DNA of 64,000 bases from Catonia carolina. Lineage: Eukaryota; Arthropoda; Insecta; Hemiptera; Achilidae. Position 1 is the stretch's first letter; every line of letters begins with the position of its first letter. The DNA lies in assembly GCA_035578175.1 (NCBI GenBank), contig JAQMRL010000003.1, positions 85,628,969-85,692,968 on the forward strand, read 5' to 3'. Made by a program: the position numbers and the translations under genes. Shown here piece by piece: positions 11,095-22,237 of this stretch. The notes under the pieces were generated by a model. It was given only the letters and a program-made list of their open reading frames with translations. It made no database searches and was not told where the DNA came from.

Positions 11095-12296
11095 TTAAAG
11101 GAAAATCGGGAAAGAAAAGAAAAAAACAGGTTAAGCTTAGTCTTTTAGAAGTAGTTTAAGTATCAAAATTAACCGATTGTTAATACATAATTTACATTTT
11201 GATGGTGAATTAAATAGGCTGTAGACAATTTAATCAAAATATAAACAATTTATAAATCAATTTTTTTTCCTAATAACTGTCTTGGACAACATTATTAACG
11301 AAAGTGAAGTTAGTCCGTTAAGTTATTTTAAGGAATTAAACGTAACAGAGACCTTCGTTATTTGAAATAATATTATAAATTTGGACAGACTTACTAACAT
11401 CTTAGTGCTGTCTTTTGAAATGTGTCTGTCCATATTAGAGCTCAGAAATAGAATCTTATTAGAGAAGTTAAGCATTAAAGGGCTTTAGTACAGAAGAGGA
11501 AAGGAATTTGTTTAGAGGAGTGGGGAGAGTTAATTCTCGTTTATTAGTTTTTGTTGAAGTTAAGTTGTAAAATGTAATACTGAGAGAAGGCAAGCATAAG
11601 CGAAGGGATATTTTGGGCCAAGGGTTGACCTCAGAGTTGTACAGCAGACCGTTCAGTTCTGGTAAATAATAGGGCAAGCTGATTGTGGTGCTTAAAGGAA
11701 GTGGGCCTATAATGCTTAACGAACAGTTTAGCTACTTACTAATATTTCACTGACAGAATTACTAGAATCACATTCTGCTGTTACGATATTCTTATGATGC
11801 CCCTTATTCTTATGATGAACCCTTAGGGTTATTACAATTAACATTTAATTTTATCTGTACTTTCAAATCCGTACTTATAATTTTGTATGAACAAGATTTT
11901 AATTGTTACGTGTAACCTTCCTTTGTAATAGCTTACAATGTAAGCGCAAAACATTCGTTGATCTTAAACATTAAGTCTACTTAATGGCCTGTCCATATTT
12001 TTTTAACATGCAATACATATTAAATTCAAGAAAATTTTCATTCAAATAAAACTCATAAATTTACATCCAACGTGAACAATTTGTAATATCTCACACCTCT
12101 GTTGTTAGTCATGTTACTACAGCGCTTTTTAATCCTGTTACCCATTTGTTAATGTTTGGTAATTTTTTTCTAAGAAAGGGAAATTTTGTTTTGGAACACG
12201 AAGTTGGTAGCCCTACTCAACTGGTATAGATACGGCAGCGTGAGTTGATTCTCCTTGTGCTGTGTAAAATGTTATGCCGTTTTTTATTACGGTAAT
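11095..12296. other. no feature recognised
   Basis: AT-rich region with short ORFs only; no splice-bounded open frame or repeat match noticed. Confidence 0.4.
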
Positions 12297-12305
12297 AGTA
12301 AATTA

Positions 12306-12701
12306 TGCCCATAACAGGCAGGTGGAGTATTAAATTATTTGCACTCGATCTGTTGGTTCCAGGGCTACAAAAAATAGTTCTGTTTCTTAGCACGTAGTCA
12401 AGCAATTATATGACTGAACGATTCAAAAACAGAAAAGGTAGAGGTGTAAAAGACACTAGTCAGAGTTATCTCCTCTGAGAGTAATGAATTTCACTATACA
12501 GCCAGACCCTGTGGTGAATGAAGTGAAGGTGTCATTTGCAGGGTGGAAAATGGGTGCTTTTCGAAGGGCCTAGCATGCTGATAAGCATATTTTTTCCATT
12601 CAGTAAGGAAGGCAATGGTAAACCACTTCACTCCTCGTTTTTACTTAGTAAAACCTCTACAAGTTCAAACCAGCCTTTCGGCTGTTGACCTAAACAACAA
12701 C
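12306..12701 (+). mobile_element. family A copy A5
   Basis: Full-length copy flanked by an exact 9-bp TSD AGTAAATTA (12297-12305, 12702-12710). Carries the usual internal blocks and ends CTGTTGACCTAAACAACAAC. Confidence 0.94.
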
Positions 12702-12813
12702 AGTAAATTACAGTAATAGTGTGTGTGTACGGGTGGTAGCAAATGACCGTGGACAGGTAAATCATTTGTTTTGATTTAAGTGGTATTGTATTATTACTTA
12801 TAATAATCAATCT

Positions 12814-13138
12814 TTTTTTTAATTCCTAATATGTGCACGTTGCAATCTGTTCAATTCAGAACAATAAGCAACCCCATGACCCAATGAGATGAGGATGATG
12901 TGTATGACGTGTAAATGAGGTGTAGTCTTGTTCAGACCCAGGTCGACCACTCCTGAGAGAGTATGGTTAATTAAACCCCAACCATCAAAGTACACCGGCA
13001 ATCACTGTCTAGTATTCAAATCCGTATAAAAGTAACTACCTTTACTAGGATTTGAACCAGGAACCTTCGTCTTCGAAAATCAGCTGTTAAACAGCTGATT
13101 CTGGCGACGACTTTACCTCTAGACCAACCCGGTGGGTT
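12814..13138 (-). mobile_element. SINE family F, copy F3
   Basis: Full-length 325-bp minus-strand copy with an exact 11-bp TSD ATAATCAATCT (12803-12813, 13139-13149). It has a poly-T start (poly-A tail on the minus strand), B box GGTTCAAATCC and the AATCAGCTGTT...CAGCTGATT palindrome in the tRNA-like head. It interrupts a segment that matches 5262-5345. Confidence 0.95.
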
Positions 13139-13229
13139 ATAATCAATCTAAGTTTAAGTTTTGTAATTAATTTAATTAACGTATTGAATTTTATTTGTAG
13201 TAGGCTAAGTTTGATAAATTAATGGTAAT

Positions 13230-14660
13230 TACTAATCGTGTCAGTAAAGAATTGATTGCTATTAGTTTAAAGAATGTATGTGTATTATTTATCATACCCT
13301 GATACCAAACGAACCTAAGCTTACTTGTTAGAACTCGTACATTTTGCAGAACAGACATACGCACTAGCAGCCGAACGTTCCGTTTCTCGTCTTTCCCATC
13401 ATGTACAGTCACGTAGGCATACGTAATCAATCCTGTGTTTAATTATGCACAACATCAGTATTTACAAAATCCCCTGATCGTTTTCAAAGTCGACTGACTG
13501 ACACGCATGATACCATTTTAGTAATAGCGTCTGTTTTTAAACTATATTTTTAGTTACCCGTGGTGGCTTACTTAAAGCATATTGTATGTATACTTAGTGC
13601 ACAATTTTAAACTGTGATTGGTTTAACGGTTGTAATACTTTTCTTTGGATGTATAAATTTTCGTCAAATAGTGTATTTGTGTATTTATATTTATATTTGC
13701 GAAATAATACGTATATTAGTCACTATGTGTATAATTATTGCAATATTATGTTATACTTCGGTTCAATGATACAAAAATGTAGCTAATATAGAATAAGAAT
13801 TATTACAAAAATAGTAGGCTTACTAAGTTCCGCGTAACCAATTGTAAAGTTGTTGACTTTACAATTCCAAATTTTCGACCTTTGTTGAAAATCGTAGTTT
13901 CCTAATCTCCCTTGATCCTTGGAGTTGATCAAATTTTGTCTTTTTAAAATAATTAAAATGGTGTTTATTTTCTTTATTCGTTAAGGAAGAAAAAATATTA
14001 TTTTATTATAAATAAAAGTTTGTAATTTTACATAACATATTTCTTTTCAATAATTTTTATTATTTCATAAAGAAATCACGTTTTCTTTGTTTATTCTAGT
14101 TGGTTATATTTCAGATGTTTTTACATCGCGTTTTCTCGTGGGAAATAAAGAAGCCTAAATGCCTATTTTCAGTTCTCACTGTTTAAAACCCTTACTTTGC
14201 AATTCCGGAGCCTGGGAACAGTTTTTCAGTTCCATCTCTACGTACTTTTTGTAGAGGGGCCTACAGTTACTTCAGCACTTTTTGCAGCCAATTAACGCGT
14301 TTGTTTTACGCCGGTTTGTCAACGTCTTTCATAACGGGTAGTTTGATTGGTTTTCCCCCTTCCGTACGCCTGTAATTAGCGTCCCGGTCAACCGTGTGGG
14401 TGCAGAAAATCGCCTGAGTGTTTTCTCTATTGTGTGCACGTAAAGACGTTTTCCTAAGGTGCTGTGCTGAGACTGGACACTTATTAAAAGGTTATTTTTT
14501 TATTTTTTTTGGCTTCCTCTTTAAAAAAAATGAAGAAAAGGAAAAAAAATTTTTTTTTTTAGAACCATTTAAAGGGTAAATATATAAAATAATAAATAAA
14601 TAAAAGTAAATAAATAAATTTTCATGTAGAATTAGGGAAATCATTTAGTTTTTTATTTAT
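13230..14660. other. no gene recognised; GC-balanced 14200-14470
   Basis: Largely AT-rich. 14200-14470 is GC-balanced with CCAATTAACG and GATTGG motifs and could be a promoter or non-coding exon of the plus-strand gene whose exon lies at 16041, but this is guesswork. Confidence 0.2.
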
Positions 14661-14710
14661 TAAATAATAATAATAATAATAATATTAAAAAATAATAATA
14701 ATAATAAGAA
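14661..14710 (+). repeat. (AAT)n microsatellite
   Basis: Two runs of TAA/AAT triplets inside a very A/T-rich, T-homopolymer-rich stretch (14500-14835). Confidence 0.9.
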
Positions 14711-16040
14711 CAAAATTTTATTTATAAAATGTTAAATACTTCTAAAATATAATTTTAATATATAAAAAAAAATGTTAACATAAAAAATTATGACTTTGTC
14801 TCCAGTAGTTTTTGAACTGTATTTTTTTTTTTTTAATGAATGCAACCTTTCTTGGTGACCATATAGTTAAAAGAGGGTATTCCATAATAAATTTTAAGTG
14901 TAAATGTGACAAGTAGCAGACAGCTTAATACCATATTAAAATTAATGATCACCTTTTGTGTATTTTGTTTCAAAGAAATTAAGTAGTTTTCTATCGTAGA
15001 TTTTATACAAATTACGATCAATGCCACTTTTGGTTCATGGAGGGCGATTGTAAGAAAATTACACTTCATTTTTAATTGTAAAACTTTGATCTTTAAAAAT
15101 GTTTTTTTTTAAAGAATATTCTTCTTATTCTTACTGTGATTAAAACAGTGGATATATAGTACAAAAACCTTTAATGTTGTACAAAATAATTTCCTTAAAA
15201 TTATGTGTACATTACATAATAGGCTATGCAGAATTTATTTTAAGCAATAGGGGCTTTAGAAGTACTCCTCACAATGTCTCTTTGTAGGAACTAATTTTTG
15301 AAATCTCTTAAGGTTACTGAAACCAGAGGTTATACAAAATTTAATTATAAAATGTTAAAAACTTTAAATTAAATACTTTAAATACGTTAAAAAAATATAA
15401 ATTTATAAAAATAATTAACAAAAATAATTTGAAGCTTTTCAAATATAAAAAAAAGAAATATTATTTAAATTAAACACGTTGTTAAACTGGAATTCGCCTT
15501 TTGTATTTTATTTAAAAAAATATCTACCTATTTCGTTTAGATTAGATCTAGAAATAAGTTTTCAGATAGATGGACTGCAATTAATTATATTCACAATGGG
15601 AGATACTTGAATGAACGTTACACAGTACAGTTATAAAGGTTCTGGGTACAGTTATAAAGATTCTGTACCTACAAAAATATTTTTGAATCCCCATATTAAT
15701 AAACACTGCACCGTGTTTGCTTATTTTTTTTGAACAAAAAAAATGAGTATATGTCTTGGCGAATTTACTAAAATTACATGTTTCTCCAAGATTAATTCAC
15801 CAATGGCTTTGTATGGTGATTTTGATAAATTTACAATGTGTTTGGCTACAACATTTTTTTTCACTGTCTAAAAGGGTTCCGTAATCCGAAACCAGTCGTA
15901 TTTTCTCGGAAACAACAAAGCGAGAACAGTGGCTCTTAAGTGAAATCTGAGCTGATGTTTCACACTAACAAACTGGAAACATGGTTTTGACTCTCCGATC
16001 AAAACTTGCCCCAAAACATTTTTTTTTTATTCCTTCGTAG
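14711..16040. other. no feature recognised
   Basis: AT-rich, probably intronic to the exon at 16041. Ends in a strong polypyrimidine tract (16019-16037). Confidence 0.4.
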
Positions 16041-16130
16041 GAAATTTCAGGGTCTTGGACGTTGGGCCGTTCTACGACGTCCTGGTGGAGGCAACCTTTA
16101 ATATAGATTATTTTTATCTAGTAAAAACAG
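16041..16130 (+). CDS. internal coding exon, unidentified gene
   Basis: Strong exon. The acceptor is a T-rich tract ending TTCCTTCGTAG just before 16041, and the donor is AAACAG|GTAAGT after 16130. The 90-bp exon (symmetric, 30 codons) has one open frame: two bases completing a codon, then NFRVLDVGPFYDVLV and EATFNIDYFYLVKT, leaving one base. GC rises sharply over the exon relative to flanks, and the frame stays open 40 codons past the donor only by chance. I do not recognise the gene. The pattern VGPFYDVLVEAT...FYLV is loosely like the start of a Tudor-type beta barrel, which is a guess. No neighbouring exon of the same gene was found. Confidence 0.6.
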
Positions 16131-16635
16131 GTAAGTGGTTGAGTGAAATTTTCAGGTTATTACCGCTGTGTGGTGTAGCAGAATGGAGACGTCTACTTGA
16201 TGTATGTTATAAACACTCACACTGCCTCACAAACAACAAATTAACACTTTAATTTAAAGTAATTTGTTTTTATTAAATCCTGTTCAAGGGATACACTAAT
16301 TCACGTGTTTGGAGCACGGTACATTTGAACTAATAATTTTTCTTAATTTGGTTAATATTACAGGGACAATTTTCGTTAACCATTTACCTACGAAGTGTTC
16401 TGTTCTATTAATATTGTATTTTAAACCAATTTTTCCTATATAATATATGACACCAATAAATCCTAGATACACATGAGTACTGCATGTAGCGGTGTGACTT
16501 ACTATGTCTGTTTCACAGCTCTCAGCAAAATGCATAAGCTATCTATATAAATCTATATAAATAAAACTGTGATTTTGTCTGTACAATTTTTAAAAATGCA
16601 CCAAATTCTGTTTCTACGCCAGATGTACCGCGTAC
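16131..16635. other. no feature recognised
   Basis: AT-rich, presumably intron. The ATCTATATAAATCTATATAA segment at 16540-16562 is a small direct repeat. Confidence 0.4.
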
Positions 16636-16639
16636 GAGG

Positions 16640-16968
16640 TGTGGCTATTAAATAACTAGATTGACGTTGTAAAAAATTTTATTTTTATTTTATACATAAT
16701 TACTTATTGTCACCTTCAATATACACTCATTCTCTATCCCTTCAACGCTCCATGTTAATTTTCCATTGTTGGAAAAAGTGCTGGAAGTCATCTTCTGTCA
16801 GATCCTTCAGGAAACGTGCCGCTTTCTCTTTCACAGCTTCTACAGACTCAAATGACACATGGTGCAAAATCTGGTGAATAAAGTGGATGTTCTAACACTG
16901 TACTTGGCTAGGAACCTGTTCACAGGTAACGCGGAATGAGCTGGCGCATTATCTTGGTGGGAACTCGT
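16640..16968 (-). mobile_element. truncated mariner, copy 2
   Basis: 3' TIR end (GAGGTGTGGCTATTAAATAA) and transposase C-terminal region, homologous to 151-560. It lacks about 50 bp present in the first copy around ACTTCTAATAGAG. It stops at CTTGGTGGG, within the HQDNAPAH-coding region, where LINE-derived sequence begins. Confidence 0.88.
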
Positions 16969-17095
16969 CCTGGTGCGACCTTTTAATAATCTGTTAATTC
17001 TCCTAGCTTTATAATCCTTCCATGCCTCTGGCGTTTTCTTTTGCAGAAAGTTGAGGTATGCCTTCCGTTTTTCACTAACTGCTTTCTTTAGCTAG
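16969..17095 (-). pseudogene. LINE pol linker fragment
   Basis: The minus strand reads open as KKAVSEKRKAYLNFLQKK, then TPEAWKDYKARRINRLLKG. This is the familiar region between endonuclease and reverse transcriptase domains of insect non-LTR retrotransposons (basic, K.YL..L...PE..E.YK..R). It joins directly to the truncated mariner. Confidence 0.6.
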
Positions 17096-18499
17096 TACAA
17101 TATAATACTCTACAAACGTCTCCATTTATTTTACACATATTTCTTTTTAAATTAATTTGATAAGAGATCATCTTCGAAGCAGTATTTGAGTCTCAAATAA
17201 GTCTAGTAAGTTTTAATAGGCTATTTACCTCAATTAAAAGTTTAATAATTAATTGTTATAAGTTAGTTTATTATTTATTATACCTTGGCTTAGGTTTTAC
17301 AATATTTTTGATTCCATCATGATATTTTTTAAGTTCATTATTCTACACCAGTCTGTTGGCAACCATCACTATCAGAGTTATCAGAATAAAGTTTATTTTA
17401 AGAATTAAATTACAAATAATACTTAAAGTAAATTTTATTTTTAACTGTTCTAATAATCGTCTTAAACTATTTGTTCTTTGTAAATAAGTTTTTAAAACTT
17501 TTAATATTCTATACTACGTAGGCTACACAATAAACTTGTAAATTTCTTGAAAGGATAGCGTCAGTTATGAACCGAGTAAAAAGTACTACGGTATTTTATT
17601 TTATTTTACATTCAAGAAACAGAAGAAACTATATCTTTCGAAAGAATTTTGTAAATATTACCTTCATGCCAATTAAATTAAAAAGTAACTTTCATAACAG
17701 TATTATAGAAAAAAAAGTTGTTTTAATCATTAAATTAAAAGAATTATTCTATCTGGCACGTTTATCTTGAGAACTATTTTGCAATTTCTTTTTTAATTAC
17801 GTTAATTTTGTTGGACCAATGTTTGTAACAAATCTACTGTTAATTACCAACGAAAAACCAATTTCCATCGAAATAGTTTAACATTCTGTATTGAAACTTT
17901 AAAATACTTTTCTCAAATGACTGAACCAATAAACTTATATATATTTCAACTTTTATACGTTCTATAATAATAAAAACAAATCAGAAAATTTCTTATCTAT
18001 ATTACTGTTAACTTTATAAACAAATTGGTAATATGTATAAGTAAAATGAATATTCATGAACAAGAAATGGAGCAAACCTTATCTAATCTAACCTTATCTA
18101 TTATTAAGTTTCTTTGGAAAAGAAACTGCAACTAATATCTTTTATGTAGGTTAATTACAAAATATAAATTATATTGTACTGTAGGGTAATTACTTTTTTC
18201 TATTTTAATTGCAAACAAATTTAATTTAAATAAAATTTAATAATTTAGATTTTGTTTGCTACTAAAATACTTTCTACGTTTGTCTACTCATGAAATACTT
18301 TTAATGCTTCGTTGTAAGTAAAACTTAAAAGGTGTATAGAATAGTGAGGAACTAAGCACAAAATTTCCGTTTTTTTAATTTGTAGTTTGCGAGCTCAAGA
18401 TTTTCAACTTATCAGTTCAAAATATTGTAAGATTAATAATAGATTAATAATAGTAGCAGTTCATAGTAGGCTGGAAATTGTTACAATGAGATAATTATT
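17096..18499. other. no feature recognised
   Basis: Very AT-rich, short ORFs only. Confidence 0.4.
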
Positions 18500-18507
18500 G
18501 CTCATAA

Positions 18508-19082
18508 GGCCGCTCTCACACCGGTAAAACTCGATCTCGATGCGATTAAAATGACTCGACCGAAAAATGGATCGCGTCGTGCATGTTCGTACATCGAGGA
18601 GACTTGACCTGGACGCAACTGTTCAAGATTTTTTTCGAAACCACCTGCAGTTTTCAAAATGTCAAGAAGACGTAGTCGTGGCTTATTACTATCTAAGAAG
18701 AAAACAGAAAAAACTCAGCTGTTGGATAGCACCGTGTATTAGTACCTAATAATCGTAATAGAGGAGCGTATGTGTGTGCCCAGGAACTCTCCTGTGATGA
18801 ATATAAATTTAAGTCTTTTTCGGATATTAAAAGAAAATTAATTAACATTGTAAAGACACGGATATTTTTTAACTTCAAGCACAAAGACCACGTTGGCTGC
18901 TTCATCTGTCATGATTACACGCGACTGGTCGAGCAGATGCTGGACAAACTAAGTCGCATGCGATCGGTTTAATCGAGGTTGCGTCGAGGTTGTATTGGTG
19001 AGAGGGCTAACATATAAATGTAAGGGTAGGACTCGTATCGGATGTCGAGTTGCAGTCGAGTATCACCGGTGGGAAAACACCC
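18508..19082 (+). mobile_element. PIF/Harbinger-type element
   Basis: 575-bp element with TIRs around 18508 (GGCCGCTCTCACACCGGT) and 19082 (inward GGGTGTTTTCCCACCGGTGA). Each is followed by spaced CTCGA/CGA repeats. It is flanked by a 3-bp TAA duplication (18505-18507, 19083-19085), the TWA-type target known for PIF/Harbinger. It contains a degraded reading frame described separately. The insertion point is TAA in the CCCATAACAGG start of family A. Confidence 0.85.
18640..18835 (+). pseudogene. HARBI1/ALP1-like protein fragment
   Basis: Two frames joined by one frameshift near 18742. The first is EDVVVAYYYLRRKQKKLSCW, followed by IAPCIST; the second is NNRNRGAYVCAQELSCDEYK, followed by FKSFSD. 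The order YYLRR..K..W(I)H/AP....NRGAY..A.EL..DE.KF.SF is the N-terminal region typical of Harbinger-derived nuclease-like proteins. Frameshift and missing DDE region make it a relic carried inside the 575-bp element. Confidence 0.7.
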
Positions 19083-19269
19083 TAACAGGCAAATGGCGTG
19101 TTAAATTATTTGCAATCGATCTGCTAGTTCTAGGGCTACAAAAAATAGTTCTGTTTCTTATCACATGGTCAGCAAATTAATTATATGATTGAAACATTTA
19201 AGAACAGAAGAGGTAGAGGTGTAAAAAACACTACTAGTCAAAGTTACTTTCTCTAGAAGTAATGAATTT

Positions 19270-20149
19270 GAAAAATTAGTTAATGTTGTGTTAAAAATAA
19301 TAGCCTATAGTTAATTTGCGCTGTAGCTGCCGCTACAATTTGGATTGTAATTTGTAGTGGATGACGACATCGATTTGTAATTGAAGAACTTAGTAGATGG
19401 AGGTATTATGTAACAAAAACATAGTTTTGAGACAAATGAAATAAAAATTCTGAAGCTCCCATCTTTTTATGAATTGCTTAATTTCTTTCATTTTGGTAAC
19501 TACATATTACCTACCTAATGCAAATTTATATTACGCAATTAAAATTGTTTTGAACATTACTTTTAAGTGCCACTTTCTTTTCTTATGCATTTGTCATCGT
19601 TTTCCTCTAAAAAAATCTCTATCGTGCACTACATTCGCTGAGAATGGATAAACGGTATTTCAGAAATACAAGACAAAATGTTTCATAACAGAATTTCTTT
19701 TAACCAAATAACACCTTTTACTGGTGAAGATAAATGCATAATACCACAGTTAACCGTTATTCTTCTAAAAAGGTGTTTCTAAGACGGCAGATCATTCTGG
19801 TGAAAGCAGGCGTCAAGTAATCTTGATATTTTAATGCAGTACAAAACATTCAATTAAGTAGTCGTTTACCACTACCGCTTATCCACTAGTATTTCCTTAA
19901 ACTGTAGGTACAGAGTTTAAATCTTCATCAATCACAAAAACTAAGTATTTCAACTTTTTGAAAAAAGTGTTACATAGCACCTTCATCCACTGAATCCTTC
20001 AATTCATTTGTAAACTTGTTCTTATATTTTTTTTATAACCACCGTTTATTAGATTTGGTGGTTATTTATTCCTAGTAGATAAGATATAGTTTTGTATTTG
20101 TATTAAGTGCTATAAATAAATATTAATATTATTATTATTAGTATTATTT
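19270..20149 (+). mobile_element. element B, copy B1, inserted in A6
   Basis: 880 bp separating AATGAATTT from CATCATTATACAGCC of family A. Homologous to 53165-54280; shared blocks include AAGCTCCCATCTTTTTATGA versus GAGGCTCCCAACTTTTTGTG, AATACAAGACAAAATGTTTC, CTCTAGTATTTC-like and ACATAGCACCTTCATCCACT. It ends in an ATT-rich tail (20120-20147), no TIRs, TSD at most 4-5 bp (ATTT). Class unknown; the tail hints at retrotransposition. Confidence 0.7.
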
Positions 20150-20361
20150 CATCATTATACAGCCAGACCCTATGCTGAATGAAGTGAAGGTGTCATTTGC
20201 AGGGTGGAAAGTAGGTGCTTTTCGGAGGGCCTGGCATGCTGATAAGCATACATTTTCATTCAGCGAGGAAGGCAATGGTTAACCACTTCAATCCTTGTTT
20301 TACTTAGTAAAACCTCTAGAAATTCAAACTAATCTTTCGGCTGATGACTTAAAGAACAACA

Positions 20362-20845
20362 GTTTTATTATATGAAAAGGTGAAATGTTTTGTAACTGGC
20401 CTAGGAGCAAAGGATTGGTGATGAATTATCATTCAAGGTAATCGGCTTTTATTGTCATTTCTTGTATTGTTTTGTGATCTGCTTTATATATACAATTTCT
20501 AGCGTTCTCTAACTTTTCTATTAGACTGTAGCTATCTTTTTATGATTTATTTACAAAATTTCTCAGAATCCCTTTATTCGTTCTTTCCGGAGCCTTCTTC
20601 TACGTTTTAATTTTTTCTTCCAGAATTCAAAAGAAAGTCTTTCTAATTTTATTATCTGTTTACTAACAAACAGATCTTTCAGGAAGAAACACAGAAGAAC
20701 AGAAAGGTCTTATATTTCTTTCACGAAAACTAAAAAGGTATTAAAAGTTTGGCTCCTTTAGTCGAGAGTAAGTTCAATTCAATCACTTCAAGTTTTCATG
20801 CAGAATGCTATTAGTGTAAAAAACTTGATTAATCAAGTTCATTAA
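20362..20845. other. no feature recognised
   Basis: AT-rich with pyrimidine-rich runs. The 8-bp TTCATTAA at its right end is the left TSD of the next SINE. Confidence 0.4.
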
Positions 20846-21005
20846 TAGGCCGCCTCCGTAGCATAGTGGTTAGTGTGCTACCCTACAACGCAAAGGTTCC
20901 AAGTTCGATTCCAGGCTTGGGCCTGGAAATTATTACAAGTCAAAACCCAACGTAGGTGCTAATAACCAACCTGTTGATGCGGCTTTAAATAAACTAAAAA
21001 AAAAA
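20846..21005 (+). mobile_element. tRNA-derived SINE, second head type
   Basis: Head GGCCGCCTCCGTAGCATAGT with A box TAGCATAGTGG and B box AGTTCGATTCC. The tail is CAACGTAGGTGCTAATAACC...GATGCGGCTTTAAATAAAC, then poly-A. TSD TTCATTAA (20838-20845, 21006-21013). The tail matches the LINE-type tail at 44576-44625. Confidence 0.9.
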
Positions 21006-21135
21006 TTCATTAACAAAATTTGATTAAAAAAAAATTCATTAAATAAACTAAAAAAAAAATTCATTAAATAAACTAAAAAAAAAATTCATTAACAAAATTT
21101 GATTAAAAAAAAAATTCATTAACAAAATTTGATTA
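20985..21135 (+). repeat. local tandem array built from SINE tail plus TSD
   Basis: Alternating units of two kinds: AATAAACTAAAAAAAAAATT-CATTAA and CAAAATTTGATTAAAAAAAA-TTCATTAA. The first derives from the SINE 3' tail, the second from the flanking target. About five units. Confidence 0.8.
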
Positions 21136-21893
21136 AAAAAATGAATAAAGTCAATTGAAAGCAATACATAATGTATTTATGTATTTATGTATAATGTATT
21201 TATGTCAATAAACACAGCAATACATAATGTATTTATAAGATAAACAGTAAAATACACAATGAAGTGTACATTAATAATAAGGAAGTATTTAACTATAGTT
21301 GGGTACATACATTACAACAAACGTGAGAATAAATTCAGGTGAACAAATTAAACACTAATTCAAAGTATTGTAAATGTAAAATACAACATTAAAAAGAATA
21401 AAACGACGGAAGGTTTTACAATTTAAATCATTTTACCTTCTCTTTTTGTGACGTACCGTACATCTCTATATATATTTAAGTGTTTCAGAAGCACCTGTAC
21501 TCAGTGCTTTTATTACATACATGTTTTCAGAGTAAGCACTAGTTTACTTTAAAATAATATATTTGTTATTATGATAGCTTTTATTTACTGCATATATTTA
21601 AATATGTTTAAATAACAACAAAAACTGTAATGTTCGTTATTTAACGTGCTAGAAAATAAAGTAACTTGATTAAACGTAGTAGTACATAATAGTGAGAGGC
21701 CCATACAAGATCAGTAATTCTATTTTATTTTACAGTACATCCACTAAATTTACCGTGCTAAAGTCTTGTCGGAAACCAACGGTAAAATGGCGTTAAATCT
21801 GAACCTTCAAACAAGGGGTGGAGTAATTTGTGTCTATGCAAAGTGATCTTATGTACTTCATTAAGACTTACGATTGGACATTTTCCCATAAAA
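21136..21893. other. no gene; ATGTATTTATGTAT repeats at 21165-21240
   Basis: Imperfect repeats of CAATACATAATGTATTTAT near the start, then AT-rich unique-looking DNA. Confidence 0.4.
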
Positions 21894-22080
21894 GGTAGCT
21901 GGAGAGTTTAATTTATTTGCACTCTATCTGCTAGTTCCAAGGCTACAAAAATTGTTCTAGTTCTTAACACATGACCACCCAATTATAAGACTGAAGCATT
22001 TAAGAACAGAAGAGGTAGATGTGTAAAATACACTAATCAGAGTTAACTCCTCTGAGAGCAATGAATTGCATCATTATACA
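21894..22080 (+). mobile_element. family A copy A7, 3'-truncated
   Basis: Starts CCCATAAAAGGTAGCTGG and follows the family to GAATTGCATCATTATACA, then diverges before the CAGACCCTG block. Only the 5' half is present. Confidence 0.85.
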
Positions 22081-22237
22081 TGCAGAATAGCAGTCTATGT
22101 TCCAGTATGTCGTTGATTAATGATCTAGTTTAATTAACCAAATTGTTGTAAATCCAAGAAGTAATTTTAAAATAATCATAAATAATAATCAAAATTGAAC
22201 AATTTAAAATTTAAATAATTTCACCAATAATGTCACC

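Larger units (their letters stand above)
18500..20361 (+). mobile_element. family A copy A6, interrupted twice
   Basis: One family A copy in three pieces: 18500-18507 (GCTCATAA), 19083-19269 and 20150-20361. The first gap holds a Harbinger-like element, the second holds element B1. Joined, the pieces follow the family order from the CATAACAGG start to the CTGATGACTTAAAGAAC end. Confidence 0.85.

Noticed and set aside
20846..20925. tRNA gene
   Set aside because: Same reason: tRNA-derived SINE with LINE-type tail and TSD.
21165..21240. CRISPR-like or satellite array
   Set aside because: Only a few imperfect AT-rich repeats without regular spacers; microsatellite-type slippage in a eukaryotic genome.
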